Assembly: GCF_000165675.1 (NCBI RefSeq)
Contig: NZ_AEIZ01000009.1
Coordinates: 1 to 39,748, forward strand
Length of the DNA: 39,748 nucleotides
Reading direction: 5' to 3'
Source of the DNA: Leuconostoc fallax KCTC 3537
GTDB lineage: Bacteria; Bacillota; Bacilli; Lactobacillales; Lactobacillaceae
Shown one piece after another: positions 7,497 to 14,858 of this stretch (positions are counted from its first letter, which is position 1; each line of letters starts with the position of its first letter). The position numbers and the translations under genes are program-made. The notes beneath the pieces were generated by a model, which worked only from the letters and a program-made list of their open reading frames with translations, ran no database searches and was not told the DNA's origin.

Positions 7497-7704
7497 GTAC
7501 ATAATGAAACGACAGTAGTTAACTCGCTTTATCCCCTTGCTCTGTTTCATAATACGATACAAATTCAGAATACTTGTACATAAATACAAATAATTATATT
7601 TTTTATTTGGAAACGAAATACCGCTAGGTAGTCATCATATTATTAATCATTACCACGCTTTGAACTGGACTGACTTGTTTCAATACACATTGCCCTGCCC
7701 CGTT

Positions 7705-7962
7705 CTAATACCGTTGCTCCCCTTTAGCCTTCAGTGTATAACACGGATTACATATCACTGCTAGGTTATTAATATCTGCCTTGCCACTTGGCACAAACTT
7801 CATCGGGATCAATAGTCGGTATTTATCATATTGTAACTGTTTATGTCTCGGATGTCCTACTTGCATGTTTCTACCTTTTAATCTAATACAAAGCGCAGCC
7901 AAAGCCAAAAACACAACTAATCCAAACATAAATATCACACCACTCCAAATTGCATTAATCAT
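7705..7962 (-). CDS. Small TM protein with HNH-like C-terminal echo, 85 aa
   Basis: Residues 6-27 form one membrane helix (IWSGVIFMFGLVVFLALAAL). The C-terminal half contains DINNLAVICNPCYTLKAKG, which resembles the N-L-x-x-L-C-x-x-C-H-x-x-K end of phage HNH endonucleases, but the catalytic His of CH is Tyr and the upstream DH is absent. It is therefore probably not a nuclease. An AGAGGG SD lies nine bases before the ATG. It neighbours prophage debris, so it may be a degenerate or repurposed phage fragment. The function is unknown. Confidence 0.45.
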   Translation of the reverse strand: MINAIWSGVIFMFGLVVFLALAALCIRLKGRNMQVGHPRHKQLQYDKYRLLIPMKFVPSGKADINNLAVICNPCYTLKAKGEQRY

Positions 7963-7998
7963 TTTAATTACCCTCTCGCTTTCTTAATTTTATGCAAA

Positions 7999-8021
7999 AT
8001 AAAAAGCGCTTATGCGCTATT
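7999..8021 (-). terminator. Terminator of the 2-TM coiled-coil gene
   Basis: On the minus strand AGCGC-ATAA-GCGCT is followed by TTTTATTTT. The hairpin overlaps the TAG stop codon of the gene ending at 8017. Confidence 0.65.
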
Positions 8022-8768
8022 CATAATATTTATATATTTTGTTGGATAAAATTTCTAGCATCTCTTTGTAATGAAAGAAACATGCTTTATACAGACCAGC
8101 TATATGCCTAAAAAGCATAACCTCATCACTTCTATCTTCAGCATCATTATAAATGTTATTTATCTGTTCAGATAACATATCAAAATCTGTTTCCAAACGT
8201 CGGAGATTTTTATAAATATTTGAATCTCTCAGTTGAGGCATCATTTGAATGTCTAGCATCAGTTCACCTATGACAACAAAAATTTCAACTTTACGGAGGC
8301 TTTCTTCTGATCTCTCTAACTGGAACTCCAAATCCTCACTATTCTTGATATCAACTTTTTTATTTTATCAAATTCATTATTTAAAAACGCTAAGTTAGTC
8401 CGCCCATAGTGAAATACTGGATCTAATTTTCTAATCTTATTGTTTATTTGAAATAAATCCTTGACGTGTCTTTCTTGTATGGAGCTGGTTTTATTTTGTG
8501 TATTATCATTATCTATCTGCATTTTTGCAACAATATATGCAATTAAGCCAGAAGGTATGATTCCAAGATAACTACCCCAAAATCCAATCCAGTTAGATGA
8601 ATCAGGAAACCTAAAATTCCATGATTTCATTCTAGAAACAATGTTAAAAATTCCAAATAAAATTTGAATTACCATTGGAAATCCTATTATAAATATCAGT
8701 AATACAACTTTGTGATTATCCCAAAGTTGCTTGGCTTTTTCTTGTATACTATCTTCCCATCTTCTCAC
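8017..8768 (-). CDS. 2-TM protein with long coiled-coil domain (frame broken)
   Basis: Unrecognised. The chosen start is GTG at 8768, eight bases after GGAGG. Two membrane helices (about residues 20-45 and 62-85) are followed by a charged helical region. As given, the frame stops at 8316. Shifting by one base at an A6 run (8356-8361) joins it smoothly to the second open frame that runs to 8017, giving about 250 aa (continuing DKIKKVDIKNSEDLEFQLE). The break coincides with A-AAA-AAG, a textbook -1 slippery heptamer in the correct phase. Since many other genes here show the same one-base loss in homopolymers, I favour a sequence error. The architecture (two helices plus cytoplasmic coil) resembles membrane effectors of accessory islands, but no family can be named. 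Confidence 0.5.
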
Positions 8769-8829
8769 ATCTGTAACCTCCAATAGCAATGATTATACTA
8801 CTCATATTTTGACCATATCCTATATAAAT

Positions 8830-8856
8830 AAAAAAGCCCGACATAATCGTCTGACC
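8830..8856 (-). terminator. Terminator after prophage remnant
   Basis: Minus-strand GTCAGAC-GATTAT-GTCGGGC forms a seven-position stem with one mismatch and one G-U pair, followed by TTTTTTATTT. It separates the phage fragment (8904-9071) from the 2-TM gene. Confidence 0.5.
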
Positions 8857-8903
8857 TTCTTTACCATCACATCTGAACCTTTAATATCTCGTTGGTTTCC
8901 TTG

Positions 8904-9071
8904 TCACACACCAGATGATAACCATTCCTTCATAATACGAAGTTGCCGAAATAAAGCTGGTAACTCATAACCGCTTTCGTAACAAATCAACATATCATCC
9001 AGATGACGAGCGTGCTTGATTTGTGCACGACCACTGCCAACATTTTCATCAGCGGCACCACGAGGAGTATT
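8904..9071 (-). pseudogene. 3' fragment of a phage DUF722/RinA-like regulator gene
   Basis: Fifty-five in-frame codons with no start and a TAG directly upstream. The translation contains ENVGSGRAQIKHARHLDDM and a C-terminal KEWLSSGV. This matches the pattern I associate with phage late-gene regulators of the DUF722/RinA group (E-N-I-G-G-G-R-A-Q, then a helix ending in a Trp-Leu motif). It is a truncated relic of a prophage. The tRNA-derived repeat begins about 12 bases upstream, so the truncation point and the putative attachment site nearly coincide. The assignment rests on a motif from memory. Confidence 0.5.
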
Positions 9072-9083
9072 CTATAATGTCGT

Positions 9084-9179
9084 CAATATATTTTAAAAGC
9101 AAATAACCCCCCCACTGTAATGGGGTTTAAACTTACTTTATCTATACATTACACAACACCCAAAAGGTGCCACGGAGAT
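9084..9179. repeat. Decayed copy of tRNA-Ser 3' end plus terminator (att-like)
   Basis: Direct repeat of 13627-13735. Shared blocks include CAATATATTTTAAAAGCAAA, the CCCC...CTGTAA...GGGGTTT terminator stem, CTTAC-TTATCTATAC and TTA-ACAAC. Read on the minus strand, the last bases, TCTCCGTGGCACCTTTT, match the tRNA-Ser 3' end TCCCCGTAGTACCTTTT with transitions only. This is what remains when an element integrates into a tRNA gene and displaces the original 3' end. No integrase gene is visible. Confidence 0.5.
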
Positions 9180-9474
9180 ATCACCCACCTCTATAAATAT
9201 CTGTGTATCAATGTCCCTAGCAACAAAAATATATTTTTGAATTTCACTATGCCCCAAACGACCGTACATAGTTTAAATATTTATATTTGATTTATTATCA
9301 TCTTCACGTATATAAAATAAATAAAGATTACAGCTATACCAATTAGGGAGTACAGATAAACTTTTTACTTCAATAGAAAAATATAACTGAGTAAGTCCGT
9401 TAAATTTTTGTATTTATTTTTATTATTTCCTACCCTTAAATATAGGACAACCACCATACTATATTTATACTAAT
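9180..9474. other. AT-rich non-coding stretch
   Basis: Very AT-rich. I see no ORF with an SD, no tRNA and no strong hairpin. It is downstream of the leftward four-gene unit and may contain that unit's 3' end. Confidence 0.4.
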
Positions 9475-9612
9475 TTATTTAATATGTTTTGATTTTTCTA
9501 ACCACAAATTCACCATATCTTTTGGAAAATCAATTGGTATTGCTAAGTCTGACTCCTTATATATGTTAATCAACTTCTTATTATTATTTTCTTTTATTTC
9601 CGTGCTATACAT
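9475..9612 (-). CDS. Small protein D of the HEPN unit, 45 aa
   Basis: Starts MYSTEIKENNNKKLINIYKE and ends LWLEKSKHIK. The SD CGGAGG lies within the last codons of the HEPN gene and the ATG follows that gene's TAA by one base, so translation is almost certainly coupled. The peptide is charged and soluble. Its position suggests a partner or antidote of the large protein, but that is inference; no family is recognised. Confidence 0.55.
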   Translation of the reverse strand: MYSTEIKENNNKKLINIYKESDLAIPIDFPKDMVNLWLEKSKHIK

Positions 9613-9613
9613 T

Positions 9614-10714
9614 TTATTCCTCCGAAGACAACTCTTTTACGTTTATACCATAGCCTAATTCTTTTAAATACTTATTGAAATCATTTTCTAAATTAAACTT
9701 TTGAAATAATGGCCATGTTAAATATATATCAATTAATTCTCTTTTATTTTTATCAGTTTTCGCCGCCAAATTATGTTTTAAATGATTAAGAGCACTGTCA
9801 AAATCATCTAGTAATAATGCCTTGCACATCAAAAATATATCGTTTGTCGATGAGAAATCCATATTTTCTATATGCTTCTCAACATATTCTTGATCTCCTC
9901 GCCATTTATATGTTTGGCATAAATTTATTTTTATCATGAATTGGTCACTAGTGTTCAAATCTTTTTCCCGTTCAAGTATAAGTAAATAAATTTTTTCGGC
10001 TGAATCATATTCCTTAGCATTCAAAAGATCAAAAGCAAAACCCTGATATTTTTCATTTATATCAGTAATCTCTCCATGAAAACAAGTTTCATACACATAC
10101 CAATATAATTTTAAACCAATTATGCGAAAATTAGAAATTTTATTAATCAAATAATTATTTGTGACTTCAATTTTTTCTCCTTTTACCAAACCTTCTTTAT
10201 ATTTAGCACTAACATTATTTAAATAATAAGTGTTTATCACTCCCCCATTATGAATTACTATATTCCTTCGTTGGAAAAATTCCACTACCTCTGCTTTTTC
10301 ATCATCTAAATTAAATATTTTCTTATTTATAGCTCCTAAATTCTTAAACCAGTCATTGGCTGATTTTTTCATTAAATCATTAACAAATTCTTCTAGTATC
10401 ATTTCTCTAGCTTCTTCTATGCCACCGATTTGGGATAGTACACTAAATTTAATAGGTCGATCACTAATATTTGAATCATTAGAAGATTCATTATAGTTTA
10501 AGTTGGCTAAATACATTTTTGATATTAAAAGCTCAAAAGAATTAGCAAGCGTAATAAGTGAAGAAGAGTATAACTGGTTCAAGTTCTCGTCAACTTTTTT
10601 TATATTATTAATATTATTAATAATTGAATTACGTACATCCCCTTTTTTAAAAATTACCAATATTTTCAAGTTGTCATCAATCCGTAATGAAAAATCTTGA
10701 AGCACATTCCTCAA
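9614..10714 (-). CDS. HEPN-motif protein with helical-repeat C-terminus, 366 aa
   Basis: A soluble, helix-rich protein. Residues 149-160 read RRNIVIHNGGVI, and R150-x4-H155 matches the R-x4-6-H active-site motif of the HEPN superfamily, in the common R-N-x-x-V/I-H form. HEPN domains are typically metal-independent ribonucleases in toxin, abortive-infection and CRISPR systems. The C-terminal 150 residues look like TPR-type helical repeats (LLNAKEYDSAEKIYLLILE and similar). The start is TTG at 10714, overlapping the TGA of the 49-aa ORF in the string TTGA; no ATG is available because the frame closes just upstream. Base composition is much more AT-rich than the core genes. A ribonuclease effector of a defence or toxin module is the leading inference. 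The HEPN call rests on one motif. Confidence 0.6.
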   Translation of the reverse strand: MRNVLQDFSLRIDDNLKILVIFKKGDVRNSIINNINNIKKVDENLNQLYSSSLITLANSFELLISKMYLANLNYNESSNDSNISDRPIKFSVLSQIGGIEEAREMILEEFVNDLMKKSANDWFKNLGAINKKIFNLDDEKAEVVEFFQRRNIVIHNGGVINTYYLNNVSAKYKEGLVKGEKIEVTNNYLINKISNFRIIGLKLYWYVYETCFHGEITDINEKYQGFAFDLLNAKEYDSAEKIYLLILEREKDLNTSDQFMIKINLCQTYKWRGDQEYVEKHIENMDFSSTNDIFLMCKALLLDDFDSALNHLKHNLAAKTDKNKRELIDIYLTWPLFQKFNLENDFNKYLKELGYGINVKELSSEE

Positions 10715-10860
10715 ATCTTTAAATACTCTTTCGAGTTTTTTTGTCTTTCTTCTTGCTTCTCCTTTTCAACATCTTCATTTTCAGTATCTTTTAAAACCCC
10801 TAAAATCTTTATCAATTGATCATAACTAATTTCCTCATTTTTTATGAGTAGCCAACTCAT
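10711..10860 (-). CDS. Small protein B of the HEPN unit, 49 aa
   Basis: Starts MSWLLIKNEEISYDQLIKIL and continues as a highly charged helix rich in Glu/Lys (ENEDVEKEKQEERQKN). It begins inside the 3' end of the upstream 81-aa ORF (26-base overlap) with GGTGA six bases before the ATG, and its TGA overlaps the TTG start of the HEPN gene. Size, charge and coupling just before a putative toxic RNase are those expected of an antitoxin. No family is recognised. Confidence 0.5.
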   Translation of the reverse strand: MSWLLIKNEEISYDQLIKILGVLKDTENEDVEKEKQEERQKNSKEYLKI

Positions 10861-11080
10861 ACACTTCACCATAGTTTCTAGCCTTACTTTCTAGTAAATG
10901 AGCAACAAGGTTCATGTTAGTAAAATTTCTAAAAGTAGCATTTTTAAAGAACAAACTTTTCCGTTTATCTTTTAATATTTTTTCAACAGATTTTAAATAT
11001 TCCATTAGACTATCTAAACGCGAAATATAAGATTCGATAATTCCAAGAACTTCAGCATTTATTTTTAATTCATTTTTCAA
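10835..11080 (-). CDS. Protein A of the HEPN unit, 81 aa (or 117 aa with a TM helix)
   Basis: A helical, charged protein of unknown family. I chose the TTG at 11080 because TAGGAG stands eight bases before it, giving MKNELKINAEVLGIIESYIS. The frame stays open to a TTG at 11188 and would then add a hydrophobic membrane helix. That start lies in the tail of a strong terminator, so it is less likely, though GAGG in the terminator stem could serve as an SD. A TTGGTT-16-TATATA promoter may lie in the intervening bases. It is the first gene of the four-ORF unit. Confidence 0.45.
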   Translation of the reverse strand: MKNELKINAEVLGIIESYISRLDSLMEYLKSVEKILKDKRKSLFFKNATFRNFTNMNLVAHLLESKARNYGEVYELATHKK

Positions 11081-11186
11081 TGGTAATACTCCTATAAATA
11101 TGTATTTTTTAACCAAGATAAAAACTAATTTATATATTAAATATACCACTGTAACCAAAACTAATAATATAATTTTATATAATAAC

Positions 11187-11220
11187 AAAAAGCGCCTCGC
11201 AATTAAGCGAGCCGCTTTTT
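11187..11220. terminator. Strong bidirectional terminator
   Basis: AAAAAGCG-C-CTCGC, loop AATTAA, GCGAG-C-CGCTTTTT: 13 pairs with one C-C mismatch and a T-run on both sides. It ends the leftward two-gene membrane operon (12501 to 11264) and isolates the HEPN unit from it. Confidence 0.85.
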
Positions 11221-11263
11221 GTTTTATAATATTACTTATGAGATTGAAGAAAAATAATATACT

Positions 11264-11991
11264 TTAACTGTTAAAACCCAGCGACTGGCCTTTATTGTTA
11301 TATTTCATATCAATCAAATTTATAAGTAATTTTTTGGAATCAATATTGTGTGTTAACTGTATTGTCGAAAAATCGGCATCTTTATTCACATAAGAGTTAT
11401 CTTTTATTTTTCTATTTGGTCAATCAAAATGTTTCTCATAACCGGATTTTTTGGAAAAATATTATCCAGCATTTTCAGTATTTGTACGTCAGTGGCTATT
11501 TGTTCTCCAATTTTTTTATCAGGAATTTTAGCTCTTTGTTCAAGTAGTTTATAAAGGTCTACCATCATTTTATTAGAGAATACCGAAACTGCCGATATAA
11601 GATTATCCGTGACATTATCAACACCAATTAAATACTTTTTGATAACATCACGGCTCAATAACTCTTGTTTATCTTTATTTTTTGTGCGGTTCAATTTAGC
11701 AGAAAGACTTTTAAGCTCCTTGGCAGCTTCATTGCTTATTTCAAAATCTTTCTCTATTTGTGAAGTCTTATGTTGATTAATCTTGATTACTTCTTTATAC
11801 AGGCTGTCATTAATTATTTGATACATCAGTTCAGACTTAGCTACTTTTTTGCTCGGCAACCACCCTGTAAAAGATTCCAACAATATCTTGTAAGTTAAAT
11901 ATTTATCTTGAACAAACACAAATATTACCGTAAACACCGTTCCTATTAGAATTAAAACAAGAGCGACTAACAACAAAGTAAAATTAATCAT
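11264..11991 (-). CDS. Single-TM protein with cytoplasmic helical domain (frame broken)
   Basis: Unrecognised. One N-terminal membrane helix (residues 4-28) is followed by a long, charged, helical domain. As given, it stops at 11404 after 195 residues. Adding one base to the A5 run at 11407-11411 continues the frame naturally (KDNSYVNKDADFSTIQLTH to NSLGFNS-like tail) to a stop at 11264, about 242 aa, just before the terminator. The start ATG (11991) has AGGG eight bases upstream and overlaps the preceding gene by eight bases, indicating coupled translation and a functional pair with the multi-TM protein. Confidence 0.5.
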
Positions 11992-12501
11992 TATTCACAC
12001 CCTTCTTTGTAGTGACAGCATTTCTTACACGTGCATCCGATATTAATTTTATAAATACTTTATCAAAAACGCCAATTATAAAAACAATTATATCGACGAT
12101 AGCAACAAAATTAATATTAAATATTGAAAAGTGATAATATGAACTCACTAGCGCTAAAACCATTAAGACAAACGCTGACCAGAATAAAAGTCCATATATA
12201 TTAATTACAATTAGTATACCTCTTTTAGATTTTCTAACATAATTTTTAACTGTTGGATAAATGCTATTCAGATAAGAAAATGAAGGAATCATTATTGGTA
12301 CTAATAATACTGCTTGACCGTAATAAGACCATTTATCGCCTAAATTTGAAAATAATACAGCACATCCTGTGATAACAATAAACCATAATATTTGAAACTT
12401 AAATAAAAAACCACTTGAATTTTTAAGTTTGCAATCAAAGTAGTTCTATCATTATTTTCTAAAAACATGGAATCAAAGATTCCAACCTCTTTATTATTCA
12501 T
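11984..12501 (-). CDS. Multi-TM protein, about 172 aa (frame broken)
   Basis: Unrecognised integral membrane protein with about four hydrophobic helices in two pairs. The ATG at 12501 has GGAG seven bases upstream and an extended -10 (TGTTACAAT, minus strand, 12524-12532) about 25 bases further. The frame from 12501 closes after about 55 codons, whereas the main open frame starts only at an SD-less ATG at 12292. One extra base in the T-run at 12420-12424 (or the A6 at about 12405) merges them. It overlaps the 1-TM gene by eight bases. The two together form a compact membrane operon inside the island, with no nameable family. Confidence 0.45.
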
Positions 12502-12583
12502 AATATTCTCCGTGAATAGATTTATTGTAACATAATAAATTTACTCGTATTCTATTTATTCTAGAAGATATACCCTAATTTAT

Positions 12584-13341
12584 TCAGCTTTTCAATTCAC
12601 TAACCTTATCTTGTGCATTGATTAGTGCTTGTTGTGCTTTCGCTAGATCATCATTATCCTCTTGCTATTTTTCTGTTACTTGTAGATAGATAGCGTCGAT
12701 ATTATCAATGAGCAAGTTATACCTAGACTGGATAAAAACTGGTTCACCAGCAACTTCAATCTCCATTGTGTCGCCGTAATGATGCAATACCTCATAGTGC
12801 CCATTCATGCGGAAGTATTCACGCTGTGGGCTACCAATCTGTGCATATTGATTAGACAACTTCTTACCGTGCTTATCAGTCATTGTAATTGCTGATAATG
12901 GAATGTAGTTGTTGTAATCTGTCACAGGAATACTCAATCCCTCGTTAATGGCGTCCCACTTACCATTCCAGTAATCGTAGTATGAAACTTCAAACGTACG
13001 GTTAAAGTGAACGGTCTTAGCTTTTGAACTGCTTGTGTTGACTTGGTTGGTGTCTTGGGCCCCACATAACGATAAACGTAGTTGTAAGGGTAACCGTCTA
13101 GACTAGCAAAGTAGTTATAATCTAAGTCTGTACCATCAGTACCATTACGTGAGTCGTACATTGAGTAAGTTGCTACCCCTATGTGGGTCAAACAACTGTA
13201 CGACACGGTCTTGATCAATCGTTTTATTATGTTTCGTTGCTACACTCACGTCAGCAAATGGCAATGAAAAAGTGACTGCCACTATTACAACAATCACTAA
13301 GTGCTTTAATTTATTCAATTTTAAAATCTTCCATTTATCAT
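12584..13341 (-). pseudogene. Ruined gene for a secreted protein with coiled-coil end
   Basis: Several overlapping open frames join into one protein. It has a signal peptide (LKHLVIVVIVAVTFSLPFA), then a Tyr/Asp-rich region (TDLDYNYFASLDGYPYNY), then VSYYDYWNGKWDAINEG, then a domain ending IDAIYLQVTEK. After an in-frame TAG at 12668-12670 comes a short coil (DDLAKAQQALINAQDKV) ending at 12584. Frame changes occur near 13063 (GGGGCCC run), near 13180-13190 and at the start region. The mixture of indels plus an amber codon suggests real decay, although the GGGGCCC shift could be a sequencing loss. The family is not recognised. Confidence 0.5.
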
Positions 13342-13626
13342 GTTTCTCCGTTTCTAATCTAATGAGCCATATCTCATAGCAATCCGTGATACTATTTAAT
13401 ATTTTGACACCCGTATTTAATTTCACATAATCTCTAAACTAATACCACCATGTTGTTCGTTGAAACCAGACTCCAATACCATAATTATGCTACTAGAATA
13501 GCTCAAACATAAGTATTCTTGTAATCCACTAACCTTGTTACGATCAGTTGTTCTCTGAATTAATGATACGCAAATAAAAAGAGACACACATTTTTGTCTA
13601 ACTCTTTTCGACATTACTAACGCCCT
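13342..13626. other. No supported gene
   Basis: A 68-codon open frame on the minus strand (13423-13629) begins MRALVMSKRVRQK but has no SD and no recognisable features. I do not call it a gene. The segment separates the secreted-protein relic from the tRNA repeat. Confidence 0.35.
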
Positions 13627-13735
13627 CAATATATTTTAAAAGCAAACAAAAACCCCGCTGTAACGGGGTTTTAGCTTACATTATCTATACGTTATACAAC
13701 GCTAGAAAACATACAAAAAAGGTACTACGGGGATT
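13627..13735. repeat. Second copy of the tRNA 3'-end/terminator repeat (intact)
   Basis: Direct-repeat partner of 9084-9179. It spans the tRNA-Ser 3' end, the spacer and the terminator and continues about 20 bases beyond the terminator. This copy is intact and functional; the distal copy is degenerate and lacks about 12 bases of spacer. Confidence 0.5.
13649..13672 (-). terminator. Terminator of tRNA-Ser
   Basis: Minus-strand AAAACCCCG-TTACAG-CGGGGTTTTT, a perfect nine-pair stem with T-run about 50 bases after the tRNA 3' end. Confidence 0.85.
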
Positions 13736-13808
13736 CGAACCCCGGCGCCCGCTCTACACGGGTTCGGCGGATTTCGAGTCCGCTGCATTACCACTCTGCC
13801 ATAGTACC
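13721..13808 (-). tRNA. tRNA-Ser (anticodon CGA)
   Basis: An 88-nt class II tRNA. The acceptor arms GGTACTA and TAGTACC pair perfectly. The anticodon stem GCGGA/TCCGC carries loop CTCGAAA with anticodon CGA, reading UCG. A long variable arm (AACCCG...CGGGCG) and a T arm GGGG-TTCGAAT-CCCC are present. CCA is not encoded. It has its own promoter and terminator. Its 3' end is duplicated 4.5 kb away, marking it as a likely integration site. Confidence 0.95.
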
Positions 13809-13834
13809 ATCATGTTGCAACAGCAACACTCAAT

Positions 13835-13863
13835 ATTATACGTAAAATACTGAACAAATTCAA
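13835..13863 (-). promoter_or_regulatory. Promoter of tRNA-Ser
   Basis: Minus strand: TTGAAT (13858-13863), 17 bases, TATAAT (13835-13840). The -10 lies about 27 bases before the mature tRNA 5' end. Confidence 0.7.
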
Positions 13864-13865
13864 TA

Positions 13866-14856
13866 TTATGCGTTCAAAATACGTTGAATTTCATTTAACT
13901 CATCTTCACTAAATGATAAATTATCAGCAAATTTCAAATTATCTACTAGGTGCTCAACTTTACTTGCACCAATCACAACACTCGCTACACGACGATCTTT
14001 CAATAACCAAGCTAAAGCCATCTGTGATAACTTTTGTCCACGATTACGCGCAATGTCATTCAAGCCATTTAACTTAGTAACCAAAGCGTCTTTACCATTT
14101 TTGAAAAGCACTTCGTTCGTTCGGTGAATTGGATAATCATCTGGAATATTTTTAAGTAACGATCCGTCAGCAGCCCTTCCGCCAAGGGACCGTACGCTAC
14201 TAGTCCTGCATGATGATTGTCTAATACTTCAAACAGGTTCTCTTGCTCAGCCGTGCGATTCAACATATTATATGACACTTGATTACCAATAAATGGTGTA
14301 CCCAATGACTTGAATATCTCTGCAATTGCCGCTGTTTGTTCCGCATTATAGTTCGAAACACCCACATACAATGCTTTACCTTGCTTGACAATCAAATCCA
14401 AAGCACGCGCAGTTTCTTCAAGACGTGTATTAGGATCCCAACGATGCGCATAGAAAATGTCAACATAGTCTAGACCCATACGTTTCAAGCTCAAGTCCAA
14501 CGCAGCAACTAATGTCTTCTTACCTGAAAATTCACCAAGTGGACCAGGCCACATATGGTACCCGGCTTTTGTTGTAATCACTAATTCATCTCGGTAAGGT
14601 TTCAAATCTTGACGATAAACTGCACCAAAAGTTTCTTCCGCTGTACCATTACTAGGCCCATAATTCGATGCATTATCAAAAGAAAAATACCGTTATCAAA
14701 AGCAGATAGTATCACTTTACGCGAATTTTCTAGTGGCATTTGATCACCCAAGTTACGCCACAATCCAAAACTAACGGCAGGTAAAATTAATCCAGAATCA
14801 CTAACACGACGATAAGGAATTTTTTCATAACGTTGTTCATCTGCTGCATATACCAT
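13866..14856 (-). CDS. Aldo/keto reductase, YghZ type (frame broken twice)
   Basis: NADPH-dependent aldo/keto reductase resembling the L-glyceraldehyde-3-phosphate reductase (YghZ) and K+-channel beta-subunit group. The pieces in order are VSFGLWRN; FDNASNYGPSNGTAEE with the catalytic Tyr; ITTKAGYHMWPGPLGE with the Lys; DIFYAHRWDP with the His; then ASVVIGASKVEHL near the C-terminus. As given, the frame changes at a T4 run (minus strand) at 14678-14681 and at an A5 run at 14149-14153. Adding one base at each gives a continuous protein of about 330 aa, the normal length. The start ATG at 14856 follows the esterase stop by two bases; it is third in a prs-esterase-reductase unit. I think the breaks are sequence errors; if real, the gene is dead. 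Confidence 0.75.
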
Positions 14857-14858
14857 AA

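Noticed and set aside
8731-8970. Plus-strand ORF across the 2-TM gene start and phage relic
   Set aside because: It runs antisense to the better-supported minus-strand gene start, terminator and phage fragment, and has no SD or domain.
10711-11080. A frameshift joining the 81-aa and 49-aa ORFs of the HEPN unit
   Set aside because: The second frame has its own ATG (10860) with GGTGA upstream, so overlapping genes explain the layout without an indel; the shift needed would also be of the opposite sign to the other errors.
11186-11188. TTG at 11188 as start of the first HEPN-unit gene
   Set aside because: It lies in the terminator tail; the TTG at 11080 has a far better SD. The longer form with a membrane helix cannot be excluded.
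12665-13426. Three separate small proteins in the secreted-protein relic
   Set aside because: The frames read in order as one protein with signal peptide, middle and C-terminal regions; none of the later pieces has its own SD.
13423-13629. 68-codon minus-strand ORF beside the tRNA repeat
   Set aside because: No SD, no recognisable domain, and it overlaps the repeat boundary and the secreted-protein relic.
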